Part shown: one piece after another, positions 9,216 to 17,282 of the stretch
How the letters are laid out: each line of letters starts with the position of its first letter
Position numbering within the stretch: position 1 is the stretch's first letter
Source: Shimia sp047124445
GTDB lineage: Bacteria > Pseudomonadota > Alphaproteobacteria > Rhodobacterales > Rhodobacteraceae
Direction of reading: 5' to 3'
Assembly (NCBI RefSeq): GCF_047124445.1
Contig: NZ_CP138921.1
Span: 3,720,001-3,784,000, forward strand
Length of the DNA: 64,000 bases
Position numbers and translations under genes: made by a program
The notes under the pieces: model-generated
Told to the model about the DNA's origin: nothing
What the model saw: the letters and a program-made list of their open reading frames with translations, nothing else
Databases searched by the model: none

Positions 9216-9426
9216 GGGGAGCGAACCCCTCCCTCCAGAGGCTGTCGACTCGACTGGAAAAGCGTTGGTGATCTCGAAGAAACCCATCTCCCCAGTGTGA
9301 ATTAGAGACAATCGTGCTGACATAATTGAGGCTTTTGTCTCCCCACGTCGTACATGTGGGGTTTGGTAAAATGTTTTAAAATTCAATTCACTAGATGTGG
9401 TTTGGCGAAGCCGGAAATTAAAATTG

Positions 9427-9455
9427 TTGACAGAAATCATGCTGGCTTAAATAGT
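9427..9455 (+). promoter_or_regulatory. Predicted sigma-70-like promoter of the ROK operon
   Basis: TTGACA at 9427-9432 is a perfect -35 box. AATAGT at 9450-9455, after a 17-bp spacer, is a weak -10 box. It sits about 30 bp ahead of the chosen GTG start of the ROK regulator, and its -10 overlaps a palindrome. Confidence 0.55.
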
Positions 9456-9474
9456 TCGTCTAGTGACCGAACTA
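9452..9474. promoter_or_regulatory. Operator-like palindrome TAGTTCG-N9-CGAACTA
   Basis: A perfect 7-bp inverted repeat, TAGTTCG (9452-9458) and CGAACTA (9468-9474), overlaps the predicted -10 box and ends next to the ribosome binding site. Its place fits autorepression by the adjacent ROK regulator; this is inference. Confidence 0.6.
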
Positions 9475-9486
9475 AAGGAAAGCCGC

Positions 9487-10698
9487 GTGTCTTTTTCAGG
9501 AAATGTCTCCCGACAGCTGTCGATGAGCACCATTGTGCAAGCGATCACCAGCTACGCGCCGATCTCTCGCGCGTCGATCGCAAAGATGACCGGCTTGTCC
9601 AAACAAACGGTCTCCGAAATCATGGCGCAGCTGGAAGAAGACGGGCTGGTGCAAACTGTCGGGCAGACCGAAGGCCACGTCGGACGGCGCGCGGTTGTCT
9701 ATGAAATCAATCCGCGTGCGGCACTAGTAGCCACGGTGGATCTCGGTGGCACTAAAGTGCGCGTCGCCATCTGCAATCTGGTGGGCGAAGTGGTGGCCGA
9801 AACGGTTGCCCCAACGGTCAAGGACGGGGGCGTTGCGGTCACAACCCAAATTGCCGATCTGATCCGCGAGCTGGCCACAACCCACGCCATTGACCCTCAG
9901 ACCATCCGCACCGTTGTGGTTGGCGTTCCGGGTGTGCCTCAGCCGGACGGCACCATTGCCTTTGCCCCCAACGTGCCCGGCGTGGACAAAATCCACTTTG
10001 CCGACACGCTGTCCGACTCCGTGGGCGTGGAGGTCATTGTTGAGAATGACGTGAACCTCGCAGCCCTCGGCGAACATTGGATGACCAAGCGCGGCGACAC
10101 CGACGATCTGGTTTATGTCTCCATCGGCACCGGCATTGGTGCGGGGCTGGTGATTGGTGGCAACCTCGTGCGCGGCGCGTCTGGCGCGGCGGGCGAAGTG
10201 GGCTATCTGCCGTTTGGGGCTGACCCTTTTGATCCCGAAAGCTTGCGCGTGGGCGCGCTGGAACGTGTGTCTGCCACCCAGGCGCTGATTGTGCACTACC
10301 AGGAACAAACCGGCAAAGCGCTTGGCGTGCCAGAGATTTTTGACGCAGCACTGGCTGGGGATGCGGCGGCACAGGCTTGTCTTGAGCGCGCCGCCAAAAA
10401 CATCGCGCTGGCGATTGGGGCCATCGCCGCAGTGGTCGACCCGTCCTGCATTGTCATCGGCGGCTCAATCGGCGCCCGCAGCGAGTTGGTTGCCCTGATC
10501 GAACCCATTCTGCGCAAATGTTTCCCCGGCGCGATCCCGATTGAAAACACCATTCTGGGCAACCACGCCGCCTTGGCCGGGGCCACCTCCATCGCCCTGT
10601 CGCGCCTGCATGTGGCGCTGTTCACCGGCGGCCTGAAAGGCGCGGAAATCCAGGTGCCGCCGCCCGCGCTGCAAACGTTTCAGGAGGCCACCACATGA
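9487..10698 (+). CDS. ROK family transcriptional regulator
   Basis: A 403-residue NagC/Mlc-like repressor. A winged helix-turn-helix occupies about residues 15-75 (SRASIAKMTGLSKQTVSEIM), followed by a ROK sugar-kinase-like domain with DLGGTKVRVAI and the phosphate loop GTGIGAGLVIGG. The zinc-binding CxCGxxGCxE of classic ROK proteins is absent: the equivalent stretch after GEVGYLPFG has no cysteines. GTG 9487 has AAAGGAAA at a 7-bp distance, while the upstream GTG 9463 lies inside the palindrome. It overlaps the next gene by 4 bp and heads the transport operon, so it most likely regulates it. Confidence 0.92.
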   Translation: MSFSGNVSRQLSMSTIVQAITSYAPISRASIAKMTGLSKQTVSEIMAQLEEDGLVQTVGQTEGHVGRRAVVYEINPRAALVATVDLGGTKVRVAICNLVGEVVAETVAPTVKDGGVAVTTQIADLIRELATTHAIDPQTIRTVVVGVPGVPQPDGTIAFAPNVPGVDKIHFADTLSDSVGVEVIVENDVNLAALGEHWMTKRGDTDDLVYVSIGTGIGAGLVIGGNLVRGASGAAGEVGYLPFGADPFDPESLRVGALERVSATQALIVHYQEQTGKALGVPEIFDAALAGDAAAQACLERAAKNIALAIGAIAAVVDPSCIVIGGSIGARSELVALIEPILRKCFPGAIPIENTILGNHAALAGATSIALSRLHVALFTGGLKGAEIQVPPPALQTFQEATT

Positions 10699-11954
10699 TC
10701 GATGCGCTGGTGAACACCCTGAAGGACCTGCAAGACCGGGACGCGGACATTGCTCTGCTCAAATCCGCCCTGCGCCACGAAAGCGTGACCGGCAACGAGG
10801 CCAACTTTGTCTCCTTCCTGCAGACGCAAATGGCAGACTTGGTCCTTGCGCCGCGCTCTGCGGATTTCCTGCCAGGTCGCCCCAACATCTGGGGCGTGCG
10901 CAAAGGCTCTCAGACAGAGCCGGGTCGTAACCTCATGTTCACCGGCCATACCGACACCGTTCACGTACGCGGCTGGGCCGACCATTGGGAAGACGACCCG
11001 CGCAACGATCCTTTTGGCGGGGCCATTGTCGATGGCCATGTCTGGGGCAGGGGGGCCTGTGACCTCAAGGGGGGCATCTGCGCCGCACTGGCAGCCCTGC
11101 GCCTGCTGGATCGCGCCGGCATCACCCTCGCCAACGACCTGAGCTTTGCCTTCATCGGCGATGAGGAAAGCGGCGAGGTTGGCACCGGCGTCAGCGCAGG
11201 TGCCAAAGACCTGACTCACCGCATCCTCTCCGGCACCGTGCCCAAACCTGACTTTGCCGTTTATGTCGAGCCAACCAAGCTGGACGTGTACACCGCTCAA
11301 ATCGGCTTCTTTATCGCGGATGTGAAAATCACCGGCAAATCCGCCTACTTTGGCACCCCGGACGAGGGTGTCGACGCACTTAAGGCTACCCATAAAATCC
11401 TGTCTGCCGTCTGGGCGCACAGCGACGCGCTGCGCAGTCAGCCGCATCACGATCTGGTTGGCCCCTCGGATGTGCTTGTGACCCATCTGTCCGGCGGCGG
11501 CTACATTGCAGTGCCCGGCGAGTGCAGCTTCTCAGTCATCCGCAAACTCCGCCCCGGCGAAGATCTGTCCGAAGCCGTGGTTGCCTTTGAAAGCGTGGTG
11601 CGTGGGGCCGACATCGATCCGTCCATTGAGATTTCTTTCGACTATCCGGCGGGACGCGACCACCCCAAAGGCGGCTCTCCGGTCGAGATCGACCGCAACC
11701 ACCCCGCCGCCGCCATGCTGCAATCCAGCCTCAAGGACACCGGCGCAACCGGTGGCGACATCGGCGGCGCGCCTTACTGGTCTGAATCCCCGTTCTGGGT
11801 CGATCAACTTGGCTGCCCAACCGTTTACTGCGCGCCCGGCAACATCGCCGTGGCCCATACATTTGAGGAGCGCATCTCCATTGATGCATACCTCGATGCC
11901 GTGAGGGCCTACGCCCTCTTCATGACCCGCTTCTGTGGCGTGGTCGAAACCTAG
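10695..11954 (+). CDS. M20 family metallopeptidase/deacylase
   Basis: A 419-residue di-zinc hydrolase of the ArgE/DapE group. Metal ligands and catalytic residues are visible: FTGHTDTVH, GRGACDLKGG, GDEESGEVG, YVEPTK and a C-terminal AVAHTFEERI. Family members cleave N-acyl groups from amino acids or short peptides. It has no signal peptide, so it should act in the cytoplasm on an imported substrate. It is translationally coupled to the ROK regulator and lies directly before two solute-binding proteins, so the natural substrate is probably what this transporter brings in. The exact acyl or peptide bond is unknown. Confidence 0.9.
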   Translation: MIDALVNTLKDLQDRDADIALLKSALRHESVTGNEANFVSFLQTQMADLVLAPRSADFLPGRPNIWGVRKGSQTEPGRNLMFTGHTDTVHVRGWADHWEDDPRNDPFGGAIVDGHVWGRGACDLKGGICAALAALRLLDRAGITLANDLSFAFIGDEESGEVGTGVSAGAKDLTHRILSGTVPKPDFAVYVEPTKLDVYTAQIGFFIADVKITGKSAYFGTPDEGVDALKATHKILSAVWAHSDALRSQPHHDLVGPSDVLVTHLSGGGYIAVPGECSFSVIRKLRPGEDLSEAVVAFESVVRGADIDPSIEISFDYPAGRDHPKGGSPVEIDRNHPAAAMLQSSLKDTGATGGDIGGAPYWSESPFWVDQLGCPTVYCAPGNIAVAHTFEERISIDAYLDAVRAYALFMTRFCGVVET

Positions 11955-11978
11955 TTATGTTTTTTGTGGGAGGAAAAC

Positions 11979-13019
11979 ATGAAATACTTCAACATCGTAG
12001 CGGCTGCGTGCCTGTCGGTGGCTTCGGCTGCCGGCGCGGAAACCATTGGGCCAAACGGCGAAGCGGCCACCGCCTCAACCGCTGTACAGGTCAGTGACGA
12101 TCACATCGCCGCGCTCAAATCCGGCAATCACAGCGCCGCGCTTCTGTGGCACGATCAATCCGATTTTGTGAACGCCGTAACCGCGGGCGCCAGCGATGAG
12201 TTCGCACGCCTTGGCATCAAAGTTGTCGCCACCGCCTCTGCCGGTTTTGACGCCGCCAAACAGCGCAGCGACATCGAAACTGCCATGGCCAAGGAGCCCA
12301 GCATCATCTTGTCCCTGCCCTTGGACCCAGTGACCTCCGCCGCCGCCTTTGAAGAGGCCAAGGAAAACGGTGTGGCGCTCAGCTTCCTGTCCAACGTGCC
12401 ATCCGGTTATTCCCATCCGGCAGATTACGCCGCGATTGTGACCGACGATCTGTTCCAGATGGGCAAGCAGGCCGCAGACGCACTGGCCGCATCCATGGGT
12501 GGCTCTGGCACCGTCGGCTGGATTTATCACGATGCGGACTACTACGTGACCAACCAGCGTGACAACGCGTTCAAAACCACCATCGAAACCGACTATCCGA
12601 ACATCGAGATTGTGGCAGAACAAGGCATCAGCGACCCGGCCCGCGCCGAGGAAATTGCCAATGCCATGCTGCTGCGCAATCCGGATCTGGGCGGCATCTT
12701 TGTCACCTGGGCGGGCCCTGCCGAAGGCGTCCTGGCCGCGCTGCGCGCCAATGGCAACGACAGCACCAAGATCGTGACGTTGGATCTGTCCGAGCCGATC
12801 GCGCTGGACATGGTCAAAGGCGGCAACGTGGTCGCGATTGTGGCGGACGAAGCCTATGAGCTTGGGCGCGCCATGGCCGCCTCCGCCGCGCTTGATCTTC
12901 TGGGCGAAGAGGTGCCTGCCTTTGTCGTGGCCCCGGCCATCACCGTGACCGCAGACAACGTGCAAGACGGTTGGCAGAAGTCCCTGCGCGTGGACGCACC
13001 GGCCAGCCTGAGCAAGTAA
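11979..13019 (+). CDS. Periplasmic solute-binding protein, sugar type (copy 1)
   Basis: A 346-residue binding protein of the RbsB-like class (Peripla_BP_4 fold). A Sec signal peptide ends near AAGAETIG. The mature N-terminus has GPNGEA, followed by HSAALLWHDQSDFVNAV, EPSIILSLPLDP, VGWIYHDADYYVTNQRDNAF and KIVTLDLSEP. GGGAGGA lies 5 bp before ATG 11979. It is clearly paralogous to the next gene along its whole length (same motif order, shared YHDAD..VTNQRD). The ligand is not predictable; neighbouring amino-acid enzymes argue against a plain sugar. Confidence 0.9.
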   Translation: MKYFNIVAAACLSVASAAGAETIGPNGEAATASTAVQVSDDHIAALKSGNHSAALLWHDQSDFVNAVTAGASDEFARLGIKVVATASAGFDAAKQRSDIETAMAKEPSIILSLPLDPVTSAAAFEEAKENGVALSFLSNVPSGYSHPADYAAIVTDDLFQMGKQAADALAASMGGSGTVGWIYHDADYYVTNQRDNAFKTTIETDYPNIEIVAEQGISDPARAEEIANAMLLRNPDLGGIFVTWAGPAEGVLAALRANGNDSTKIVTLDLSEPIALDMVKGGNVVAIVADEAYELGRAMAASAALDLLGEEVPAFVVAPAITVTADNVQDGWQKSLRVDAPASLSK

Positions 13020-13031
13020 TTAAAACGAAAA

Positions 13032-13064
13032 CGCCCAGCAGAAACTGTCGCGTTCTGCTGGGCG
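13032..13064 (+). terminator. 12-bp perfect hairpin between the two binding-protein genes
   Basis: CGCCCAGCAGAA (13032-13043) pairs perfectly with TTCTGCTGGGCG (13053-13064) around a 9-base loop. No T-run follows, so it is better read as a partial terminator or a 3-prime stability element raising expression of the first binding protein. Confidence 0.65.
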
Positions 13065-13150
13065 GTTGCCCCGTTACCCACAAGGCAAATGTTCGCAGCG
13101 TTCGCGCGCTGCCCCAGCGGCATATCAAATTTGTCTGGAGGAAGTAAATA

Positions 13151-14203
13151 ATGAACTGGTTTATCAAACTGGCGGCCACCTCTGCTATTGCAGCCGTCCC
13201 GACCTTTACGCTCGCTGAAACCCCAGCCACCGTTGGACCAAACGGCGAAGCGCCAACCCCGGTGTCCGAGTTGGTTCTGTCAGCAGAAGACGAGGCCAAA
13301 ATCATAGCCGGCGGCCATACCGCCGCGCTTGTTTGGCATGAACTTTATGATTGGTCCAACTCAGTGGCCCGTGGCGCCAAAGATGAGTTTGCCCGCCTTG
13401 GTATCGACGTTGTGGCTGAAACGGACGCGGGATTTGACCCAAGCCGTCAGAAATCCGATGTGGAAACCGTCATGGCTCGGGAGCCATCAATCATTGTGTC
13501 TCTGCCGATTGATCCACCAACCGCCGCAGGTGTTTACGGCATTGCCCGCGACGCAGGTGTGAAGCTGGTCTTTGTCGACAATGCGGTTAACGGTTTCACC
13601 CATGGCGAGGATTACGTCACGGTTGTGTCCGCGGATCTTTTCCAAATTGGCAATAAGGCTGCGGTTGCTTTGGCTGAATCCATGGGCGGCAAAGGTGAAG
13701 TCGGATACATGTATCATGATGCGGACTTCCCGGTGACCAACCAACGCGATGGTGCCTTCAAATGGACCATCGAAAACAAATATCCGGACATCAAGATTGT
13801 CACCGAAAGTGGCATGACCGATCCCGCCAACGCCGAAGACATCGCGCGAGGCATGTTGTCTCGCAACCCAGAGCTTGATGGCATCTACACCCCTTGGGCT
13901 GAGCCGGCACTGGGCGTGTTGTCTGTGTTGCGTCAGCAAGGCAATGCCGAAGCCAAGGTGGTGACCATCGACCTGAACGAGCCTGCGGCACTCGACATGG
14001 TTGGGGGCGGCAACATTGCTGCGATTGTCGCGGATGAGGCTTACAACATTGGGGTCTATGCCGCACACGCGGCGGCGGCAGGTCTGCTCGACAAGCCGGT
14101 AGATCCCTTTCTTGTTGTAAACGCGCTGACCATTGGCCCCAACAATGTGGCAGATGGCTGGATGCAGTCCCTGCATTCAGAGGCGCCCAAAAGTCTGCGC
14201 TAA
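13151..14203 (+). CDS. Periplasmic solute-binding protein, sugar type (copy 2)
   Basis: A 350-residue paralogue of the preceding binding protein. It has a Sec signal peptide (cleavage near TLAETPA), the same GPNGEA start of the mature protein, DEFARLGIDVVAETDAGFD, EPSIIVSLPIDP, YMYHDADFPVTNQRDGAF and KVVTIDLNEPAALDM. A CTGGAGGAAG box precedes ATG 13151. Two tandem binding proteins with one permease suggest two related ligands or different affinities. It probably arose by gene duplication, since both copies align end to end. Confidence 0.9.
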   Translation: MNWFIKLAATSAIAAVPTFTLAETPATVGPNGEAPTPVSELVLSAEDEAKIIAGGHTAALVWHELYDWSNSVARGAKDEFARLGIDVVAETDAGFDPSRQKSDVETVMAREPSIIVSLPIDPPTAAGVYGIARDAGVKLVFVDNAVNGFTHGEDYVTVVSADLFQIGNKAAVALAESMGGKGEVGYMYHDADFPVTNQRDGAFKWTIENKYPDIKIVTESGMTDPANAEDIARGMLSRNPELDGIYTPWAEPALGVLSVLRQQGNAEAKVVTIDLNEPAALDMVGGGNIAAIVADEAYNIGVYAAHAAAAGLLDKPVDPFLVVNALTIGPNNVADGWMQSLHSEAPKSLR

Positions 14204-14218
14204 CACTGACTACTCCAA

Positions 14219-14238
14219 GAGGGGCGTTCGCGCCCCTC
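14219..14238 (+). terminator. TTCG-loop hairpin after copy 2 binding protein
   Basis: GAGGGGCG (14219-14226) and CGCCCCTC (14231-14238) close a TTCG tetraloop. There is no T-run. It probably attenuates or stabilises, lowering the permease and ATPase relative to the binding proteins. Confidence 0.6.
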
Positions 14239-14270
14239 ATTCCCTACCTCCTCGACTCTGAAAGATCGAC

Positions 14271-15224
14271 ATGACCCGCGTCTCTTCTCGACTGCAAGGA
14301 TTGGATTTCCAACAAGCGGTTGTCTACTTTGGCTTTCTGGCCATCTTCCTGTTTTTTGCAGTGACCCTCTATGACGATGGGTTCCTGACCCAACGCAATC
14401 TCACCAACATCGTGCTGCAAACCGCACCCGCCACCATCATGGCTGTGGGCTTGGTCTTTGCGCTCTCCGCTGGCGAAATTGACCTCAGTTTCGGCTCTAT
14501 TGTGGCTGTCTCCGCGCTCTCTTGTGCGGTCGCCTTGCAAAGCTTCCCCATGCCGGTTGGGGTCTTGGTGGGCTTGGGCGTCGGCGTTGCCATTGGCGCG
14601 TTCAACGGCGTCTTGGTGGCTTACCTCAAGCTGCCCTCGTTCCTGGTGACCCTCGCGACCATGGGGCTGTTTGCCGGAATTGCCCGCTCCATGACCAACC
14701 TGCGCTCCGTGCCGGTGATGAACGACACGTTCACCGGCCTGTTTGGCTCCGGCAAGTTGTTCTCCGTGCCATCCTTGGTGATCTGGACCTGCCTCGGTGT
14801 GGGCATCGGCCATCTGATCTACCGCCACACCCGCTTTGGCGCCCATGTGCTGGCCACGGGAGACAACCCTCGCGCAGCGCAAGTGTCTGGCATCAAAGTG
14901 GCCCGTGTGCGGCTGTATGTGATGATGATTTGCGGCGGCTGTGCTGGTCTTGCCGGTCTGCTTTATGCCGGGCGCCTTCAGGCCGCGAAATATACCCTTG
15001 GCGAAAGCGACCTGATGACCGTGATCGCCGCCGTGATTGTCGGCGGCACTGCGCTCAACGGCGGCAAAGGCTCCGTTGTTGGTGCCCTTCTGGGATCGCT
15101 CTTGATGGGCATGCTCAACAACGGGCTGATCCTGATGAACCTCAAAGTCTCCGACCAAATGATTGTGCGTGGCCTGATCATCCTGATCGCTGTTGCCGTC
15201 TCGCTCCGCGACACCTCGCGCTAA
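14271..15224 (+). CDS. ABC transporter permease, RbsC-like
   Basis: A 317-residue polytopic inner-membrane protein of the branched-chain/ribose permease family (BPD_transp_2). It is hydrophobic throughout, with ALSAGEIDLSFGSIVAVSAL in the N-terminal half, the GVLVAYLKLPSFLVTLATMG coupling region, and the C-terminal IVGGTALNGGKGSVVGALLGS loop that marks the family. One permease gene implies a homodimer. It lies between the binding proteins and the racemase-like gene on the same strand. Confidence 0.94.
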   Translation: MTRVSSRLQGLDFQQAVVYFGFLAIFLFFAVTLYDDGFLTQRNLTNIVLQTAPATIMAVGLVFALSAGEIDLSFGSIVAVSALSCAVALQSFPMPVGVLVGLGVGVAIGAFNGVLVAYLKLPSFLVTLATMGLFAGIARSMTNLRSVPVMNDTFTGLFGSGKLFSVPSLVIWTCLGVGIGHLIYRHTRFGAHVLATGDNPRAAQVSGIKVARVRLYVMMICGGCAGLAGLLYAGRLQAAKYTLGESDLMTVIAAVIVGGTALNGGKGSVVGALLGSLLMGMLNNGLILMNLKVSDQMIVRGLIILIAVAVSLRDTSR

Positions 15225-15237
15225 GAAAGGACACCTC

Positions 15238-16449
15238 ATGTTCCTGAAAACACTGATTGACCGAAACCCGCGCTTTATCGAGGCCGCCATGGCCTTGCAC
15301 CAAGCCGGAGAAATCCCGCCCAACTCCTATGTGATCGACCTCGACCAAGTCGAAGCCAACGCGCGGCTGTTTTCCGAAGAAGCCGCCAAATACGGTCTGA
15401 AAACCTTTGCCATGACCAAGCAGGTCAGCCGTCACTCCGGCTTCTGCGCCGCCGTAATGCGTGGCGGTATTGATCGCTCTGTCGCGGTTGATATGGACTG
15501 CGCGATTGCCTGTCACCGTGCCGGTCTGCACACCGGCCACCTCGGCCATCTGGTGCAAGTGCCTCAACGAGACGCAGACTATGTCGCTGCGCATTTGAAG
15601 CCCGACTACTGGACCGTCTTCACCATGGACAAAGCCCGCGAAGCTGCCAAAGCGGCGTCCGAGGCCGGTCGCGTGCAAAACATCCTCGCGCGGATTCAAA
15701 CCGGAGGCGACACCTTCTATCGCGGCCACGAAGGGGGCTTTGCTGCCGAAGACATTGTGACAATCGCCGACGAGATCGACGCGCTCGACGGCGCGCGCTT
15801 TGCCGGTATCACCACCTTCCCGGCTCTTCTGTTTGATCTCGACAGCAACTCGGTGAAACCCACCCAAAACCTCGCCACGCTAAGCAAAGCGCTGAAAGCT
15901 TTGGCGGATGCAGGTCGCAGCGACATCGAAGTCAACGCACCCGGCACCAACTCCATGGCGCTCTTGCCAGCACTGGCCGAAGCAGGCGCCACGCAGGTGG
16001 AACCTGGCAACGCCTTGCACGGCACCACACCTCTGCATGCTGTGAAGGATCTGCCCGAAGGTCCCGCGGTGTTGTACCTGAGCGAAGTGTCTCACCAACA
16101 CAAAGACGAAGCCTACTGCTTTGGCGGTGGTCTCTACATTGACCCGGTGTTCCCGGCCTACGACGTGCAGGCGTTGGTCTCCGCCACGCCGACTTCTGCG
16201 CCGGACGCGCTCTACAAGGTTGACATCCCTGAGTACAAAGCCATCGACTACTACGGCATGATCAACACCAAAGACCGCCCTGTACCCAACACCGGCGACA
16301 CCGTGGTGTTTGGTTTCCGAGGCCAAAGCTTTGTCACCCGCGCCAATGCCGTTGGGGTCTCCGGTGTCGCGTCCGGTACACCCAAAGTCACCAGTATCGA
16401 AAACATCTTCGGCCAGCCTGTCGACCGCCACGAGGGGTATTCCGCATGA
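15238..16449 (+). CDS. YhfX-like PLP-dependent alanine racemase family enzyme
   Basis: A 403-residue fold-type III PLP enzyme resembling the alanine racemase N-terminal barrel plus a YhfX-type C-terminal domain. The predicted PLP lysine is K61 in FAMTKQ, after VIDLDQVEANARLF. Later motifs are GITTFPALLF, EVNAPGTNSMALLPALAEAGATQVEPG and a C-terminal FRGQSFVTRA. Members of this group racemise or otherwise process amino acids, but the YhfX branch has little biochemistry. ATG 15238 follows AAGAAAGGA; the frame extends upstream into the permease. It sits between permease and ATPase genes, so its substrate is probably the transported compound or its M20 product. Confidence 0.85.
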   Translation: MFLKTLIDRNPRFIEAAMALHQAGEIPPNSYVIDLDQVEANARLFSEEAAKYGLKTFAMTKQVSRHSGFCAAVMRGGIDRSVAVDMDCAIACHRAGLHTGHLGHLVQVPQRDADYVAAHLKPDYWTVFTMDKAREAAKAASEAGRVQNILARIQTGGDTFYRGHEGGFAAEDIVTIADEIDALDGARFAGITTFPALLFDLDSNSVKPTQNLATLSKALKALADAGRSDIEVNAPGTNSMALLPALAEAGATQVEPGNALHGTTPLHAVKDLPEGPAVLYLSEVSHQHKDEAYCFGGGLYIDPVFPAYDVQALVSATPTSAPDALYKVDIPEYKAIDYYGMINTKDRPVPNTGDTVVFGFRGQSFVTRANAVGVSGVASGTPKVTSIENIFGQPVDRHEGYSA

Positions 16450-17183
16450 GTGACCAAGAAGTACTTTCCCTCACCAACATCCACAAAGCCTTTGGTGGAG
16501 TGGTGGCCATTGAAGACTTTTCCCTGAACCTGAAAGCGGGGGAAGTGGTTGCGCTGGTGGGCGACAACGGCGCAGGGAAATCGACCCTGATCAAGATAAT
16601 CTCGGGTGTCTACACCCCCACCTCGGGTGAAATCCTGCTGGATGGCGAGGCGGCGGACATCCGCGACGCCTCCGCTGCCCGCGCCAATGGCATCGAGGTG
16701 GTTTATCAGGACCTTGCGCTGGCGGATCAGCAACCGGTCTACATGAACATGTTTTTGGGGCGTGAGCTGACCAAAGGTCCGCTGAAGCTGCTGGACAAAT
16801 CCCGCATGCGCCAAGAAACGCAGGAACTCGTGGACGAACTCGACGTGCGCATCCCTTCTGCCAGCTCCACCATCAGCGACCTTTCCGGCGGCCAACGCCA
16901 AGGCATCGCCATTGCTCGCGCTACCCATTGGGCGAGCAAGCTGGTGCTGCTGGATGAACCTACTGCGGCGCTTGGCGTGGCGGAAACCGCGCGGGTGGAG
17001 GCGCTGATCGAACAGCTCAGGGCCAAAGACCTCGCCATCCTGATCATCAGCCACAGTCTGGATCAGGTGTTCCGCCTGTCAGACCGCATCTGCGTGTTGC
17101 GGCGCGGCAAGCAAATTGGCGTGCGCGACACCAAATCGACCGACAAGAACGAGATAGTTTCAATGATCACGGGCGTCGCGTAA
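16446..17183 (+). CDS. Sugar-type ABC transporter ATP-binding protein (single domain)
   Basis: A 245-residue ATPase with Walker A GDNGAGKSTLIK, signature LSGGQRQGIAIARA and Walker B LVLLDEPTAALG. It matches only one half of RbsA, which is normally about 500 residues with two ATPase domains, so this belongs to the FrcA-like single-domain group acting as a homodimer. The ATGA overlap couples it to the racemase-like gene. A strong terminator 57 bp downstream closes the operon. Confidence 0.94.
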   Translation: MSDQEVLSLTNIHKAFGGVVAIEDFSLNLKAGEVVALVGDNGAGKSTLIKIISGVYTPTSGEILLDGEAADIRDASAARANGIEVVYQDLALADQQPVYMNMFLGRELTKGPLKLLDKSRMRQETQELVDELDVRIPSASSTISDLSGGQRQGIAIARATHWASKLVLLDEPTAALGVAETARVEALIEQLRAKDLAILIISHSLDQVFRLSDRICVLRRGKQIGVRDTKSTDKNEIVSMITGVA

Positions 17184-17239
17184 AGCGGCAAAACCACCAC
17201 TCATTTCCCATACCGGGGCGCTCCCGTGCCCTGGCACCT

Positions 17240-17275
17240 GTCCTCGGCCCTTATCAGGCTGAGGACTTTGTTTTT
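17240..17275 (+). terminator. Rho-independent terminator of the ROK/ABC/racemase operon
   Basis: A 10-bp stem (17240-17249 with 17257-17266, one G-T pair), 7-base loop, followed by TTTGTTTTT at 17267-17275. It is oriented for the plus-strand operon; map converges from the other side. Confidence 0.85.
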
Positions 17276-17282
17276 CGGAAGG

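Noticed and set aside
14244..15323. A 359-codon minus-strand frame opposite the permease gene
   Set aside because: His/Gly-rich shadow typical of antisense to hydrophobic GC-rich genes.
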